In this document: in pieces, positions 31,949 to 40,869 of the stretch
How the letters are laid out: every line of letters starts with the position of its first letter
How positions within the stretch are numbered: position 1 is the first letter of the stretch
Origin: an uncultured Oscillospiraceae bacterium
Lineage (GTDB): Bacteria > Bacillota > Clostridia > Oscillospirales > Oscillospiraceae
Direction of reading: 5' to 3'
Assembly (NCBI GenBank): GCA_910588625.1
Contig: CAJUQN010000012.1
Span: 1-54,982 of the forward strand
DNA length: 54,982 nt
The notes under the pieces: model-generated
The model's input: the letters and a program-made list of their open reading frames with translations, nothing else
Told to the model about the DNA's origin: nothing
The model's database searches: none
Made by a program: the position numbers and the translations under genes

Positions 31949-33221
31949 CAGCAAAATACTCTATGCGGTGCTCTCCATCCTGATCTCCATGTCCCTGTGG
32001 CTGTGGGTGACTGAACGGGACGAGAACCGGGAGCGCCACCCCTACAACTTGCCCATCACCTTTGAGGGGGTGGACATCCTGGAGGAGCGGGGACTGATGC
32101 TGGTCACCCCCAACGTGACGGCCAATCTTTACATCCGCGCCACCCCCATGGTGCTGGCGGCCTTCAACGAGAACCCGCCCAAGCTGACCGCCAACGTGTC
32201 CAATATCAGCACAGAGGGCGCCCAGCGGGTGGCCTATTCCTACAGCCTGCCCGCTGGGGTCAGCGAAAACGACGTGGAGATCAGCGCCCGGAACAGCAGC
32301 GGCATGGCGGTGGATGTGGACATCGCCCGGTTCCTGCGCCGGGAGAATGTGGAGATCCGGGGCGAGTTCCAGGGCTCGGCGGCGGAGGGCTATTTGCCCG
32401 GAGACAAGGACGACTTCCGGTTCTCTCCGGCGACGCTGACCATCAGCGGCCGGGCGGACCAGGTGAACCAGGTGGCCTATGCCAAGGTCATCATCACCGA
32501 CGAGGAGCTGACGGAGGCGGTGGGCAAGGATATGCCCTTCCAGCTCATCGGCGCCAGCGGGGACCCGCTGGACAATCTGGACGTGACCTGCGATGTGGAT
32601 ATGATCTACACCTCCTTCCCCATCCGGGCCACGGCAGAGATTCCTCTGGAGGTAAAGGTCATCGAGGGCGGTGGACTGCGGACCAGTGATGTGAAGGCGG
32701 TTGCCAGCGCCGACTCCATTATGGTGGCGGGCGCCAAGGAGGCCGTGGATGGTCAGGTGAGCTTGGGGGCCATCACGGTGGCCACCATCGACCTGGCCAG
32801 CCTGGATGACGACATTATCGAGTTCGGCGGCGAGCTGACCTTCCCAATTCCCCTGGATGACCAGCTGGAAAACCTGAGCGGCATTACTGAGGTGAAGGTG
32901 ACGCTGAAGGTGAACAAGCGGGTGGAGACCCGGGAGTACGAGGCCAGCCGCATCAGCTTCATCAACGCGCCAGAGGGCTGGACGCCCACCATCATCACCC
33001 AGGCGGTCCGGGTGAAGATCCGTGGCGCCGCCGCTCTGCTGGACGAGCTGGAGGCGGAGAACATCGGCGTAGTGGCCGACCTGCGGGATATAAACCCAGC
33101 CGTCGGGCCCTATACCGTGTCCGCCAGCATCAACCTGAACAGTGTGGGCTCGGTGGGCGACGTGGGTGTGGTGAATCCCAGGTCCTACACGGTGGTGGTT
33201 TCCCTGACGCGGGAGAGCTGA
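31929..33221 (+). CDS. cdaR: CdaR, YbbR-domain regulator of CdaA
   Basis: 430 aa: one N-terminal membrane helix (about 10-27, YAVLSILISMSLWLWV), then about four YbbR repeats outside the membrane. Each repeat begins with a strand such as MLVTPNVTANLYI, LTISGRADQVNQV or TPTIITQAVRVKI. CdaR binds CdaA and tunes c-di-AMP output. GGGAG lies upstream of ATG 31929. In most Firmicutes glmM follows cdaA-cdaR; here a DUF5685 gene is next instead. Confidence 0.92.
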   Translation: MGKKILDSKILYAVLSILISMSLWLWVTERDENRERHPYNLPITFEGVDILEERGLMLVTPNVTANLYIRATPMVLAAFNENPPKLTANVSNISTEGAQRVAYSYSLPAGVSENDVEISARNSSGMAVDVDIARFLRRENVEIRGEFQGSAAEGYLPGDKDDFRFSPATLTISGRADQVNQVAYAKVIITDEELTEAVGKDMPFQLIGASGDPLDNLDVTCDVDMIYTSFPIRATAEIPLEVKVIEGGGLRTSDVKAVASADSIMVAGAKEAVDGQVSLGAITVATIDLASLDDDIIEFGGELTFPIPLDDQLENLSGITEVKVTLKVNKRVETREYEASRISFINAPEGWTPTIITQAVRVKIRGAAALLDELEAENIGVVADLRDINPAVGPYTVSASINLNSVGSVGDVGVVNPRSYTVVVSLTRES

Positions 33222-33222
33222 G

Positions 33223-34128
33223 ATGTTCGGCTACGTTCGGCCTGCCCTGGACAGGTTGAGCCAGGAGCAGAGGGACGCCTATCAGAGTGCCTACTGCGGG
33301 CTGTGCCATGCGCTGGGAAAGCGCCACGGCTGGCTGGCCCGGCTGACCCTGCAATATGACTTCACGTTCCTTGCCATCCTACTGACGGCAGGGGCGGGAG
33401 AGGAGGGGCATGAGTGCCAAAAGTGCCCCATCCACCCCTTGCGGAGGCCGAGGGATTGCGTGACCGGGGCGGCCATAAACGCCGCCGCCGACCAGAGCGT
33501 CATCCTGACCTGGCATAAGCTGTCCGATGATGTGGAAGACCACGGCTTTTTCACCGGCCTGCCCTACCGGTTCGCCCGGTTTTTGTTCCGGCGGACCTAC
33601 CGCAAAGCAGCCCAGGCTCAGCCCGAGTTTGATCAGCAGGTTCAGGAAGGCTTGGCCCGATTGAAGGAGCTGGAGGAGTCCAACTCCCCCCAGCTGGACC
33701 GGGCGGCGGACGCCTTTGCAAAAATTTTGGCCTGCTCCGCCCAGGCGGTGGAGCGGGAGAATGTCCGGCGGGCGCTGGAGCAGCTTCTTTACCACTTAGG
33801 CCGCTGGGTGTACCTGATGGATGGCTGGGACGACCTGGATGAGGACAAAAAAAGGGGGCGTTACAACCCCCTGGACGCCCGCTTTCAGGGACAGGCCCGG
33901 GAAAACCGGGAGTATCTAGAGACCACCTCCACCCACTCTCTGCGGCTGATGGGCTCGGCGGAGGGCTTGCTGGAGCTGGGGGACTGGACGCCCATCGTGG
34001 AAAACATACTCTACATTGGCCTGCCCTCGGTACAGAGCGCAGTACTGGACGGCCGGTGGAAAGAAATGAGAGATACAAGGAGAAAACCGCATGAGAGATC
34101 CCTACGAGGTGCTGGGCGTCAGCCCTGA
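33223..34128 (+). CDS. DUF5685 family protein
   Basis: 301 aa, opening MFGYVRPALDRLSQEQRDAYQSAYCGLCHALGKRHG. The CxxCHALG pattern and the later CQKCPIHP could bind metal. The centre is helical (DQSVILTWHKLSDDVEDHG, LYHLGRWVYLMDGWDDLDEDKKRGRYNPL), and the DxxDD segments suggest an active site like those of helical isoprenoid-type enzymes (pattern only). Function unknown. The ATG lies 1 nt after the cdaR stop, and the gene overlaps the J-domain gene by 38 nt. Confidence 0.85.
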   Translation: MFGYVRPALDRLSQEQRDAYQSAYCGLCHALGKRHGWLARLTLQYDFTFLAILLTAGAGEEGHECQKCPIHPLRRPRDCVTGAAINAAADQSVILTWHKLSDDVEDHGFFTGLPYRFARFLFRRTYRKAAQAQPEFDQQVQEGLARLKELEESNSPQLDRAADAFAKILACSAQAVERENVRRALEQLLYHLGRWVYLMDGWDDLDEDKKRGRYNPLDARFQGQARENREYLETTSTHSLRLMGSAEGLLELGDWTPIVENILYIGLPSVQSAVLDGRWKEMRDTRRKPHERSLRGAGRQP

Positions 34129-34717
34129 CGCCAGCGACGACGAGATCAAAAAGACATATCGGGACCTGGCCCGGAAGTACCATCCGGACAACTACCAGAA
34201 CAACCCCCTGGCCGATCTGGCTGAGGAGAAGATGAAGGAGATCAACGAGGCCTACGACACCATTACCAAGCAGCGGTCTGGCGGCTCCTCTTCCTACGGC
34301 GGCGCCGCAGCCCAGAGCGGGTATGGCTACGGCTACAGCTCCAGCTCCCAGCAGCAGAACCGGAGCGCCGGGGGACAGAGCCAGGTGTTCATTCGTGTCC
34401 GTCAGGCCATCAGCCAGGGGAATCTGGAGGAGGCGGAGCGGCTCCTGCAAGGAGTCTCCCGGAACGGGGAGTGGTATTTCCTTATGGGCTCCATTGCTTA
34501 CCGCCGGGGCTGGTTGGATGAGGCCAGGCAGAACTATCAAATTGCCGTCCAGATGGATCCCAACAATACGGAATACCGTCAGGCCCTGGGCATGATGCAG
34601 CGGGGCGGCTACGGCTACCAGCCCAGCCATATGGGGGGAAGCTCCTGTGATTCGGACTGCTGTATGAATTATCTGTGCTGCGCTGCGATGACACCTTGGG
34701 GCGGCTGCTGTTGTTAA
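34091..34717 (+). CDS. J-domain (DnaJ) protein with TPR-like helices and Cys-rich tail
   Basis: 208 aa. An N-terminal J domain (1-62) has the HPD motif in KYHPDNY, so it should stimulate a DnaK ATPase. A Ser/Gly/Tyr/Gln-rich linker (about 65-97) follows, then two to three TPR-like helical repeats (FIRVRQAISQGNLEEAERLL, WLDEARQNYQIAVQMDPNN). The tail is cysteine-rich, with eight Cys in the last 25 residues (CDSDCC, LCC, final CCC). Many Clostridia have J proteins with such tails, function unknown; metal or lipid attachment is possible. GGAGAA is upstream of the ATG, inside the DUF5685 gene. Confidence 0.88.
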   Translation: MRDPYEVLGVSPDASDDEIKKTYRDLARKYHPDNYQNNPLADLAEEKMKEINEAYDTITKQRSGGSSSYGGAAAQSGYGYGYSSSSQQQNRSAGGQSQVFIRVRQAISQGNLEEAERLLQGVSRNGEWYFLMGSIAYRRGWLDEARQNYQIAVQMDPNNTEYRQALGMMQRGGYGYQPSHMGGSSCDSDCCMNYLCCAAMTPWGGCCC

Positions 34718-34754
34718 AGCTGAAATGATTGTGTATAGAAGGGAAGCGTTTCCT

Positions 34755-35642
34755 GTGGTAAGAAGCATGACCGGCTATGGCCGGGGCGAGAAGGCCTATG
34801 AGGACGGCGTCCAGGTTACGGTGGAGCTGCGGGCGGTGAACAACCGCTATCTGGACTGCACGGTGAAGATGCCCAGGGCGTACATTTTCGCGGAGGACGC
34901 CATGAAATCCCGCATCCAGGGCGGCGTGGGGCGCGGCAAGGTGGACGTGTTCGTCACCATCACCCATTCCGGCGGGGACGACACGGTGGTCACCGTAAAT
35001 GAGGCGCTGGCAAAGGGCTATATTGAGGCCTTCCGGCAGCTCCAAGCGCTGGGGGGCGGCAGCGTGAAGAAAAAGTATTCCGCTGCTGATCTGGCCCGGC
35101 TTTCCGACGTGCTGACGGTGGAGAAGAAGGAGGAGGACCTGGAGCAGATGAAGGAACGTCTGCTGGCCTCTTTGGATCTGGCGCTCACCGACTTCAACTC
35201 CATGCGTGAGACGGAGGGCCAGCGGTTGGTGGACGATATTCTGGGCCGGGCGGACACCATCGAGCGCCTGTTGGGCGAGGTGGAGGAGCGCTCTCCCCAG
35301 ACGGTGTCTGACTACCGGGCCCGTTTGGAGGCGAAAATGAAGGAAGTGCTCCAGAACACCCAGATCGACGAGGCTCGGCTGCTCACCGAGGCGGCCATCT
35401 TCGCCGACAAGGTGGCGGTGGACGAGGAGACCGTCCGCCTCCACAGCCATCTGGGCCAGCTGCGTGAGCTGTTGGCGGCAGGCGGCGCCGTGGGCCGGAA
35501 ACTGGACTTCCTCATCCAGGAGTTCAATCGGGAGACCAATACCATCGGCTCCAAGTGCAGCGACATCGAGATTACCCGCCGGGTGGTGGACATGAAGGCG
35601 GAGATTGAGAAGATCCGCGAGCAGGTTCAGAATCTGGAGTAA
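34755..35642 (+). CDS. yicC: YicC/YloC family endoribonuclease
   Basis: 295 aa. N-terminal VRSMTGYGRGEKAYE and the C-terminal DUF1732 block (LGQLRELLAAGGAVGRKLDFLIQEFNRETNTIGSK) with the closing VVDMKAEIEKIREQVQNLE define the family. YicC enzymes are metal-dependent endoribonucleases acting on structured RNAs. GTG 34755 has AGGGAAG about 9 nt upstream and gives the normal MVRSMTGYG start; the ATG at 34725 is less likely. It opens the conserved yicC-remA-gmk-rpoZ group. Confidence 0.94.
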   Translation: MVRSMTGYGRGEKAYEDGVQVTVELRAVNNRYLDCTVKMPRAYIFAEDAMKSRIQGGVGRGKVDVFVTITHSGGDDTVVTVNEALAKGYIEAFRQLQALGGGSVKKKYSAADLARLSDVLTVEKKEEDLEQMKERLLASLDLALTDFNSMRETEGQRLVDDILGRADTIERLLGEVEERSPQTVSDYRARLEAKMKEVLQNTQIDEARLLTEAAIFADKVAVDEETVRLHSHLGQLRELLAAGGAVGRKLDFLIQEFNRETNTIGSKCSDIEITRRVVDMKAEIEKIREQVQNLE

Positions 35643-35647
35643 AAGAG

Positions 35648-35908
35648 ATGAAACTGGTCAATATTGGATTTGGAAGTATGGTTTCCGCCCAGCGGGTGGT
35701 GGCCATCGTCAGCCCGGACTCGGCCCCAGTGAAGCGGCTGGGCCAGGAGGCCAGGGAACGGGGCGTCCTTATCGACGCCAGCTTTGGCCGCAAGACCCGC
35801 TCTGTGCTGGTGATGGACAGCGGCCATGTGGTGTGGTCGTCCCTGCCCACGGAGCAGATATCCACTCAGCTCGGAGAGGGGCCAGAGATAGAGGAGGAGA
35901 CGCCATGA
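35648..35908 (+). CDS. remA: RemA/DUF370 regulatory protein
   Basis: 86 aa, the standard length. Sequence KLVNIGFGSMVSAQRVVAIVSPDSAPVKRL, then LIDASFGRKTRSVLVMDSGHVVWS, are the RemA signatures. In Bacillus, RemA is a DNA-binding activator of matrix and osmoprotection genes and forms ring-like oligomers. The tail here is acidic (GPEIEEETP). AAAGAG precedes the ATG, and the end overlaps gmk (ATGA). Confidence 0.95.
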   Translation: MKLVNIGFGSMVSAQRVVAIVSPDSAPVKRLGQEARERGVLIDASFGRKTRSVLVMDSGHVVWSSLPTEQISTQLGEGPEIEEETP

Positions 35909-36531
35909 GCGTATCGCAGAAGAAAATGCGGGGGGAGCTGATCGTACTGTCTGGCCCCTCTGGAGTGGGGAAAAGCACCGTCATTTCGGAGCTGCTGAGC
36001 TCCCGGCGGGACATCCACTTTTCCGTGTCCTTCACCACCCGCCAGCCCCGCACCGGGGAGCAGGACGGGGTCAATTACAACTTCGTTTCCCGTCAGGAGT
36101 TCGAGCGGATGATTGCCGCCGACGAGCTGTTGGAGTACGCCGAGTACGTGGGCAACTACTACGGCACATCCATGAGGGTTATCCAGGAGCAGCTGGACAA
36201 AGGGGTGGACGTGCTGCTGGATATCGAGGTACAGGGCGCGGCCAAGGTAAAGGAGCGCTGTCCCGAGGCGGTGCTGATCTTCATTATTCCGCCCTCCATC
36301 GAGGAGCTGTCCCGCCGCCTCCACCGCCGGAACACCGACGAGGAGGAGGTCATCCAGCGCCGCCTGGAGAAGGCCCGGCAGGAGTGCCGGGAGTGCGTGC
36401 ACTATGACTATCTGGTGGTGAACGATGTAGTCATGACCGCTGCCCAGGAGATTCAGTCCATCTTACAGGCGGAGCAGTGCCGCACCCAGAAGCGGATCCA
36501 TCTGGCCCAGAGTATCATCGGCCAGGACTGA
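35905..36531 (+). CDS. gmk: Guanylate kinase
   Basis: 208 aa: GMP + ATP to GDP + ADP. P-loop GPSGVGKSTV is at about residues 17-26. SFTTRQPRTGEQDGVNYNFVS is the GMP-binding region, and LDIEVQGAAKVKE and the lid Arg RRNTDEEEVIQRRL are also present. A strong GAGGAGGAG site lies in the remA tail, 4 nt before the ATG. Confidence 0.97.
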   Translation: MSVSQKKMRGELIVLSGPSGVGKSTVISELLSSRRDIHFSVSFTTRQPRTGEQDGVNYNFVSRQEFERMIAADELLEYAEYVGNYYGTSMRVIQEQLDKGVDVLLDIEVQGAAKVKERCPEAVLIFIIPPSIEELSRRLHRRNTDEEEVIQRRLEKARQECRECVHYDYLVVNDVVMTAAQEIQSILQAEQCRTQKRIHLAQSIIGQD

Positions 36532-36564
36532 TATGGAACCTTAAATCAGAAAGGAAGAATTTTT

Positions 36565-36810
36565 ATGTTGCTTTATCCCCCGATCAAGGACCTGCTGGGT
36601 CAGGTGCCCAGCCGCTATATGCTGGTGAATCTGGTGGCCAGCCGGGCCAGAAAGCTGTCCAGCGATTCAGAGGCCAGCGGCGAGCCCCTGGAGGAAAAGG
36701 CCGTATCCCTGGCCATCCAGGAGGTGGCCGACGGTACCCTGACCGTGGAGGCCGCGGAGGCGGCGTTGGCCGGTGAGGAGCTGCTGGAGGGCGAGGACGA
36801 AGAGGAATGA
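36565..36810 (+). CDS. rpoZ: RNA polymerase omega subunit
   Basis: 81 aa. MLLYPPIKDLLGQVPSRYMLVNLVASRARKL is the omega fold that wraps the beta' C-terminus; the tail is acidic (EDEEE). AAAGGAAG lies upstream of the ATG. A hairpin after the stop separates it from priA. The gmk-rpoZ-priA order is conserved; coaBC, often found here, is absent. Confidence 0.93.
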   Translation: MLLYPPIKDLLGQVPSRYMLVNLVASRARKLSSDSEASGEPLEEKAVSLAIQEVADGTLTVEAAEAALAGEELLEGEDEEE

Positions 36811-36817
36811 CCCAGAG

Positions 36818-36848
36818 AAAGGGCAAGCGGTCGGACTGCTTGCCCTTT
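36818..36848 (+). terminator. Hairpin between rpoZ and priA
   Basis: Perfect 11-bp stem AAAGGGCAAGC / GCTTGCCCTTT with a 9-nt loop. There is no long T-run, so it may only attenuate into priA. Confidence 0.6.
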
Positions 36849-36875
36849 GGACGTTAGAGAGGGAAGGTGGCGCGG

Positions 36876-39344
36876 GTGGCCAATATTGCAAAAATCGCGG
36901 TGTCCGCGGCCACTTACGCCATTGACCGGCCCTATGATTATCTGGTGCCTGACGATGTGGAAGGAATCTTGCGACCTGGAATGAGGGTGGCTGTCCCGTT
37001 CGGTCGGGGCAATAAAACCTGTGACGGTATTGTGCTGGCCCTGGGCCAGCGAGGGGATACAGCAAAGCTAAAGCCGGTGTTGGCCCTGCTGGACGAGGAG
37101 CCTCTGCTGGATCCGGAGTCAGTCCAGCTTGCCCTTTGGATGCGGGAGCACTACTTCTGCACTGTATATGACGCCATGCGGGCTATGCTTCCAGCAGGAC
37201 TGTGGTTTTTGCTGAAGGACTGCTGGTGCGTCGCCCCCGGCGTGGACCGGGCGGCGGCCTATGAGGCGGCGGGGGCGTCTGAGCGGGCCCAAAAGCTGGT
37301 AGAGCTGCTGTTTGCCAACGGCGGTTGGGTGGAGCTGGGGAAGATACGCACCGCATTCGGGACGGCAGACCCTGGGCCCGCCCTGCGGGATTTGGCGGAG
37401 AAAGGTCTTATCATCCGGGAGGCCAGCGCCGCCCGGGGGGTGAACGACCGCATGGAGCAGGTCGCTACGCTGGCCATGGATCCCAGCGACGTCATGGCTT
37501 TGCTGACGCCCAAGCGGCGGCGCGCGCCGCTCCAATACGCCGTGGGGGAGACGATTTGCGCGGTAGGCGAGACGTCGGCGAAGGAGCTGTGCTATTTCAC
37601 CGGCGCCTCTATGACTACATTGAAAGCGCTGGAGAAGTTGGGAGTGCTTACCCTGTCCAAGCGGGAGGTATACCGCCGCCCGCAGATGCCCGTGTACGAA
37701 GAACCCGCGCCAATCAAGCTGAACGGGGAGCAGGAAACGGCTTATGAAGGACTGCTTGCGCTGGCAGGACAGGGCAGCGCCGCCGCGCTCCTTTACGGCG
37801 TTACCGGGAGCGGCAAGACGCAGGTGTATTTGAAGCTCATTCACACCCTGCTGGAGCGGGGGAAAACGGCGCTGGTTATGGTGCCGGAAATCGCCCTGAC
37901 GCCCCAGCTGATGCGGATATTTACGTCCCACTTTGGCCGCGAGGTGGCAATCCTGCACAGCTCTCTGTCTGCCGGAGAGCGGTGCGATGAGTGGAAGCGG
38001 GCCCGCCGGGGTGAGGCTCGGGTGGTGGTCGGAACACGGTCCGCGGTGTTCGCGCCCTTGCCTAATTTGGGCGTCATCATCCTGGACGAAGAGCAGGAGC
38101 CGTCCTACAAATCGGAGCAGAATCCCCGGTATCACGCCCGAGAAGTGGCCCGTTACCGCTGTTACAAGGCGGGGGCGCTGCTGCTGCTGGGGTCGGCCAC
38201 GCCTTCGGTGGAGACCATGTACCGGGCTAAGCGCGGAGACTACCATCTGTTTGAGCTAAACCACCGCTTTAATGACCAGGTGCTTCCCCAGGTCACCATA
38301 GTAGACATGAAGGACGAGTTGCGGGGTGGAAACGGTGGCACCATCAGTGGCCCGCTGGCAAAAAAGCTGTGGGAGGTCATTGACCGGGGGGAGCAGGCCA
38401 TTTTGTTCCACAACCGCCGAGGGGCCAACCGCATGGTCACCTGTGGTGAGTGCGGCGAGACGCCCACCTGCCCCCGGTGCTCGGTCCACTTGACCTACCA
38501 TTCCGCCAACCATCGCCTGATGTGTCACTATTGCGGCTGGTCCCAGCCTTTGCCGGAGCGGTGCCCCAGCTGCGGGGGCCTGCTGGACTTTGTGGGGGCG
38601 GGGACGCAGAAGGTGGAGGAGGAGCTCCACGCCCTGTTCCCCGGCGTGGGGGTTCTGCGGATGGACGCGGATACTGTGTCCGCCGTCCATAGCCATGAGA
38701 GTATTTTGGAAAAGTTCCGGAGAGAGCGTATTCCCATCCTTTTGGGCACCCAGATGGTGGCAAAAGGGTTAGATTTTGAAAACGTCACCCTGGTGGGCGC
38801 GGTGTCGGCGGACCAGCTTTTGTACACTGGCGATATCCATGCCTCTGAGCGGGCCTTTTCCCTCCTCACCCAGGTGGTGGGGCGGGCGGGCCGTGGAGAG
38901 AAAAAAGGGGAGGCTGTCATCCAGACCTTCACCCCGGACAACGATGTGATCCGGTTCGCGGCACGGCAGGATTACGACAGCTTCTATGAGCAGGAAATCC
39001 GGGCCCGAGAGATCCGCGGCCACCCCCCCTGTGGGGACCTGTTTGTGCTGTGCGCGTCTGGACCGGAGGAGACGGCGGTGCTGCGCGCCCTGGTGCGGCT
39101 GCGGGAGGCGCTGGGGAATATTTTGAACCAAGCGCCTTATGCCGGGACGCCCTACCGGCTGCTGGGACCTGCCCCGGCGGCGGTGGCCAAGGTTAACGAC
39201 CGGTACCGCTATCGGCTGATTTTGAATACAAATAATACAAAGGCCATGCGGCTGCTGACGGCGCACTTGCTCTGTCAGGCCCAGGCCGATAAACAGAACC
39301 GGGGGGTGGCGCTGTTCGCCGATCTGAATCCCTTGGATCAATGA
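36876..39344 (+). CDS. priA: Primosomal protein N' (PriA helicase)
   Basis: 822 aa, the 3'-5' helicase that restarts stalled replication forks. The N-terminal 3'-DNA-binding domain opens ANIAKIAVSAATYAIDRPYDYLVP. Walker A is GVTGSGKTQVYL and the DEAH-like box is DEEQEPSYKSEQNPRYHARE. The eight-Cys zinc module is CGECGETPTCPRC, then CHYCGWSQPL, then CPSCGG. Helicase motifs IV-VI, including GRAGR, follow. GTG 36876 has GGAAGG 8 nt upstream; GTG 36867 abuts the ribosome binding site. Confidence 0.96.
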   Translation: MANIAKIAVSAATYAIDRPYDYLVPDDVEGILRPGMRVAVPFGRGNKTCDGIVLALGQRGDTAKLKPVLALLDEEPLLDPESVQLALWMREHYFCTVYDAMRAMLPAGLWFLLKDCWCVAPGVDRAAAYEAAGASERAQKLVELLFANGGWVELGKIRTAFGTADPGPALRDLAEKGLIIREASAARGVNDRMEQVATLAMDPSDVMALLTPKRRRAPLQYAVGETICAVGETSAKELCYFTGASMTTLKALEKLGVLTLSKREVYRRPQMPVYEEPAPIKLNGEQETAYEGLLALAGQGSAAALLYGVTGSGKTQVYLKLIHTLLERGKTALVMVPEIALTPQLMRIFTSHFGREVAILHSSLSAGERCDEWKRARRGEARVVVGTRSAVFAPLPNLGVIILDEEQEPSYKSEQNPRYHAREVARYRCYKAGALLLLGSATPSVETMYRAKRGDYHLFELNHRFNDQVLPQVTIVDMKDELRGGNGGTISGPLAKKLWEVIDRGEQAILFHNRRGANRMVTCGECGETPTCPRCSVHLTYHSANHRLMCHYCGWSQPLPERCPSCGGLLDFVGAGTQKVEEELHALFPGVGVLRMDADTVSAVHSHESILEKFRRERIPILLGTQMVAKGLDFENVTLVGAVSADQLLYTGDIHASERAFSLLTQVVGRAGRGEKKGEAVIQTFTPDNDVIRFAARQDYDSFYEQEIRAREIRGHPPCGDLFVLCASGPEETAVLRALVRLREALGNILNQAPYAGTPYRLLGPAPAAVAKVNDRYRYRLILNTNNTKAMRLLTAHLLCQAQADKQNRGVALFADLNPLDQ

Positions 39345-39357
39345 GGAGGAAACCACC

Positions 39358-39927
39358 ATGTCACTGAGAAAGATCCTGACCCAGGGAGACCCCACCCTGG
39401 AAAAGAAATGCCGTCCGGTGGAGAAATTTGACCAAAAGCTCCACTGGCTGCTGGACGATATGAAGGAGACGCTGAGCAATGCAGGCGGCGTGGGGCTTGC
39501 CGCGCCCCAGATCGGCATTTTGCGCCGGGTTGTGGTGGTTGAGGACGACAACGAACAACTCATTGAGCTGGTCAACCCGGTGATTGTCAGCCAGGAGGGC
39601 GAGCAGGAGGGCTGGGAGGGCTGCCTCAGCGTACCCAACCAGTACGGCTGGGTGAACCGGCCAAACTTCGTCACCGTCCGCGCCCAGGACCGGGACGGGA
39701 ACTTTTTCGAGGTGTCCGGGGAGGAAATGGTGGCCCGGTGCTTCTGCCACGAGCTGGAGCATTTGGACGGGCACCTGTTTGTGGAGCACACGGATCAACT
39801 CTACTCACCGGATGAGATCGACGCCATGGAGGCGGCGGAAGAGGAGCAGGAGCCGGTAGAGGAGGAAAAGCTGGTGAAGGCGGAACGGCACGCCAAACCC
39901 AAGCGAAAGAAGGGAAAGAAAAAATGA
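39358..39927 (+). CDS. def: Peptide deformylase
   Basis: 189 aa. All three family motifs are present: GGVGLAAPQIG, EGCLSVP (metal-ligand Cys) and HELEHLDG (HExxH). It removes the formyl group from nascent N-terminal methionine. A Lys/Arg/Glu-rich C-terminal extension (from about residue 155, ending KRKKGKKK) goes beyond the usual length and may contact the ribosome. AGGAGG precedes the ATG. It overlaps fmt (ATGA), with which it works in opposite directions. Confidence 0.96.
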   Translation: MSLRKILTQGDPTLEKKCRPVEKFDQKLHWLLDDMKETLSNAGGVGLAAPQIGILRRVVVVEDDNEQLIELVNPVIVSQEGEQEGWEGCLSVPNQYGWVNRPNFVTVRAQDRDGNFFEVSGEEMVARCFCHELEHLDGHLFVEHTDQLYSPDEIDAMEAAEEEQEPVEEEKLVKAERHAKPKRKKGKKK

Positions 39928-40865
39928 GGATCGTGTTCATGGGCACGCCGGACTTCGCCGTACCGTCATTGAAAGCACTGGTGGAGACGGGGCATGAGAT
40001 CTGCGGGGTGTTTACCCAGCCAGACAAGCCCAAAAACCGGGGGATGAAGCTCCAACAGTCGCCGGTGAAGCAGTATGCGCTGGAGGCCGGTTTGACGGTA
40101 TATCAGCCCGCCAAAATGCGGGACGGGGAGGCGCTGTCCATCCTTCAGAGGTTGAAGCCGGACCTCATCGCCGTGGCAGCTTACGGGAAGATTCTGCCCG
40201 TGGATATTTTGGAGCTGCCCCGGCTGGGGTGCGTCAACGTCCATTCGTCCCTCCTGCCCAAGTACCGGGGGGCGGCGCCCATCAACTGGGCGATTTTGAA
40301 TGGCGACGATGAAACCGGCGTCACCATCATGTATATGGCGGAGGGGATGGACACGGGGGACATCCTGACTCAGGCTGTGACACCCATCGACATCAACGAG
40401 AACGCCGCCCAGCTGTTTGACCGCCTGGCGCAGATGGGCGCGGAGCTGCTGGTGGAGACGGTGGAGGGGCTGGAGACAGGAACGGTGAAACCCGTCCCCC
40501 AGGACGAAAGCCGGGCCAGTCACGCATCCATGCTGTCCCGGGAGCAGTCGCCCATGGATTGGGGGCGGACCGCCCGGCAACTCCACGACCAGGTGCGGGG
40601 ACTGTTCCCCTGGCCTTCCGCCACAGCGGAGCTGGACGGGGTGCGGTGCAAAATTTTGCGAACGGCTCTGTCTGGCGAGACGACCAATAAAGCCCCGGGC
40701 ACCGTGTTGCAGGCGGATAAAAAGGGCCTGCGGGCGGCTTGTGGAGACGGCGGTGTGCTGGACATTTTGGAGCTCCAGCCTGACGGGAAAAAGGCTATGG
40801 CCGCCACGGCATTTCTCCTGGGCCATCCCATCCTGGTGGGGACGATGCTGACGAAACAGGAGTGA
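39924..40865 (+). CDS. fmt: Methionyl-tRNA formyltransferase
   Basis: 313 aa, formylates initiator Met-tRNA from 10-formyl-THF. FMGTPDFAVPSLKAL opens the Rossmann-like domain, and the active-site loop VNVHSSLLPKYRGAAPINWAILNGD has the conserved Asn, His and SLLPxYRG. The C-terminal domain (about 205-313) binds the tRNA acceptor. The start overlaps the def stop. Its order with def and rsmB is conserved. Confidence 0.97.
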   Translation: MRIVFMGTPDFAVPSLKALVETGHEICGVFTQPDKPKNRGMKLQQSPVKQYALEAGLTVYQPAKMRDGEALSILQRLKPDLIAVAAYGKILPVDILELPRLGCVNVHSSLLPKYRGAAPINWAILNGDDETGVTIMYMAEGMDTGDILTQAVTPIDINENAAQLFDRLAQMGAELLVETVEGLETGTVKPVPQDESRASHASMLSREQSPMDWGRTARQLHDQVRGLFPWPSATAELDGVRCKILRTALSGETTNKAPGTVLQADKKGLRAACGDGGVLDILELQPDGKKAMAATAFLLGHPILVGTMLTKQE

Positions 40866-40869
40866 TTGC

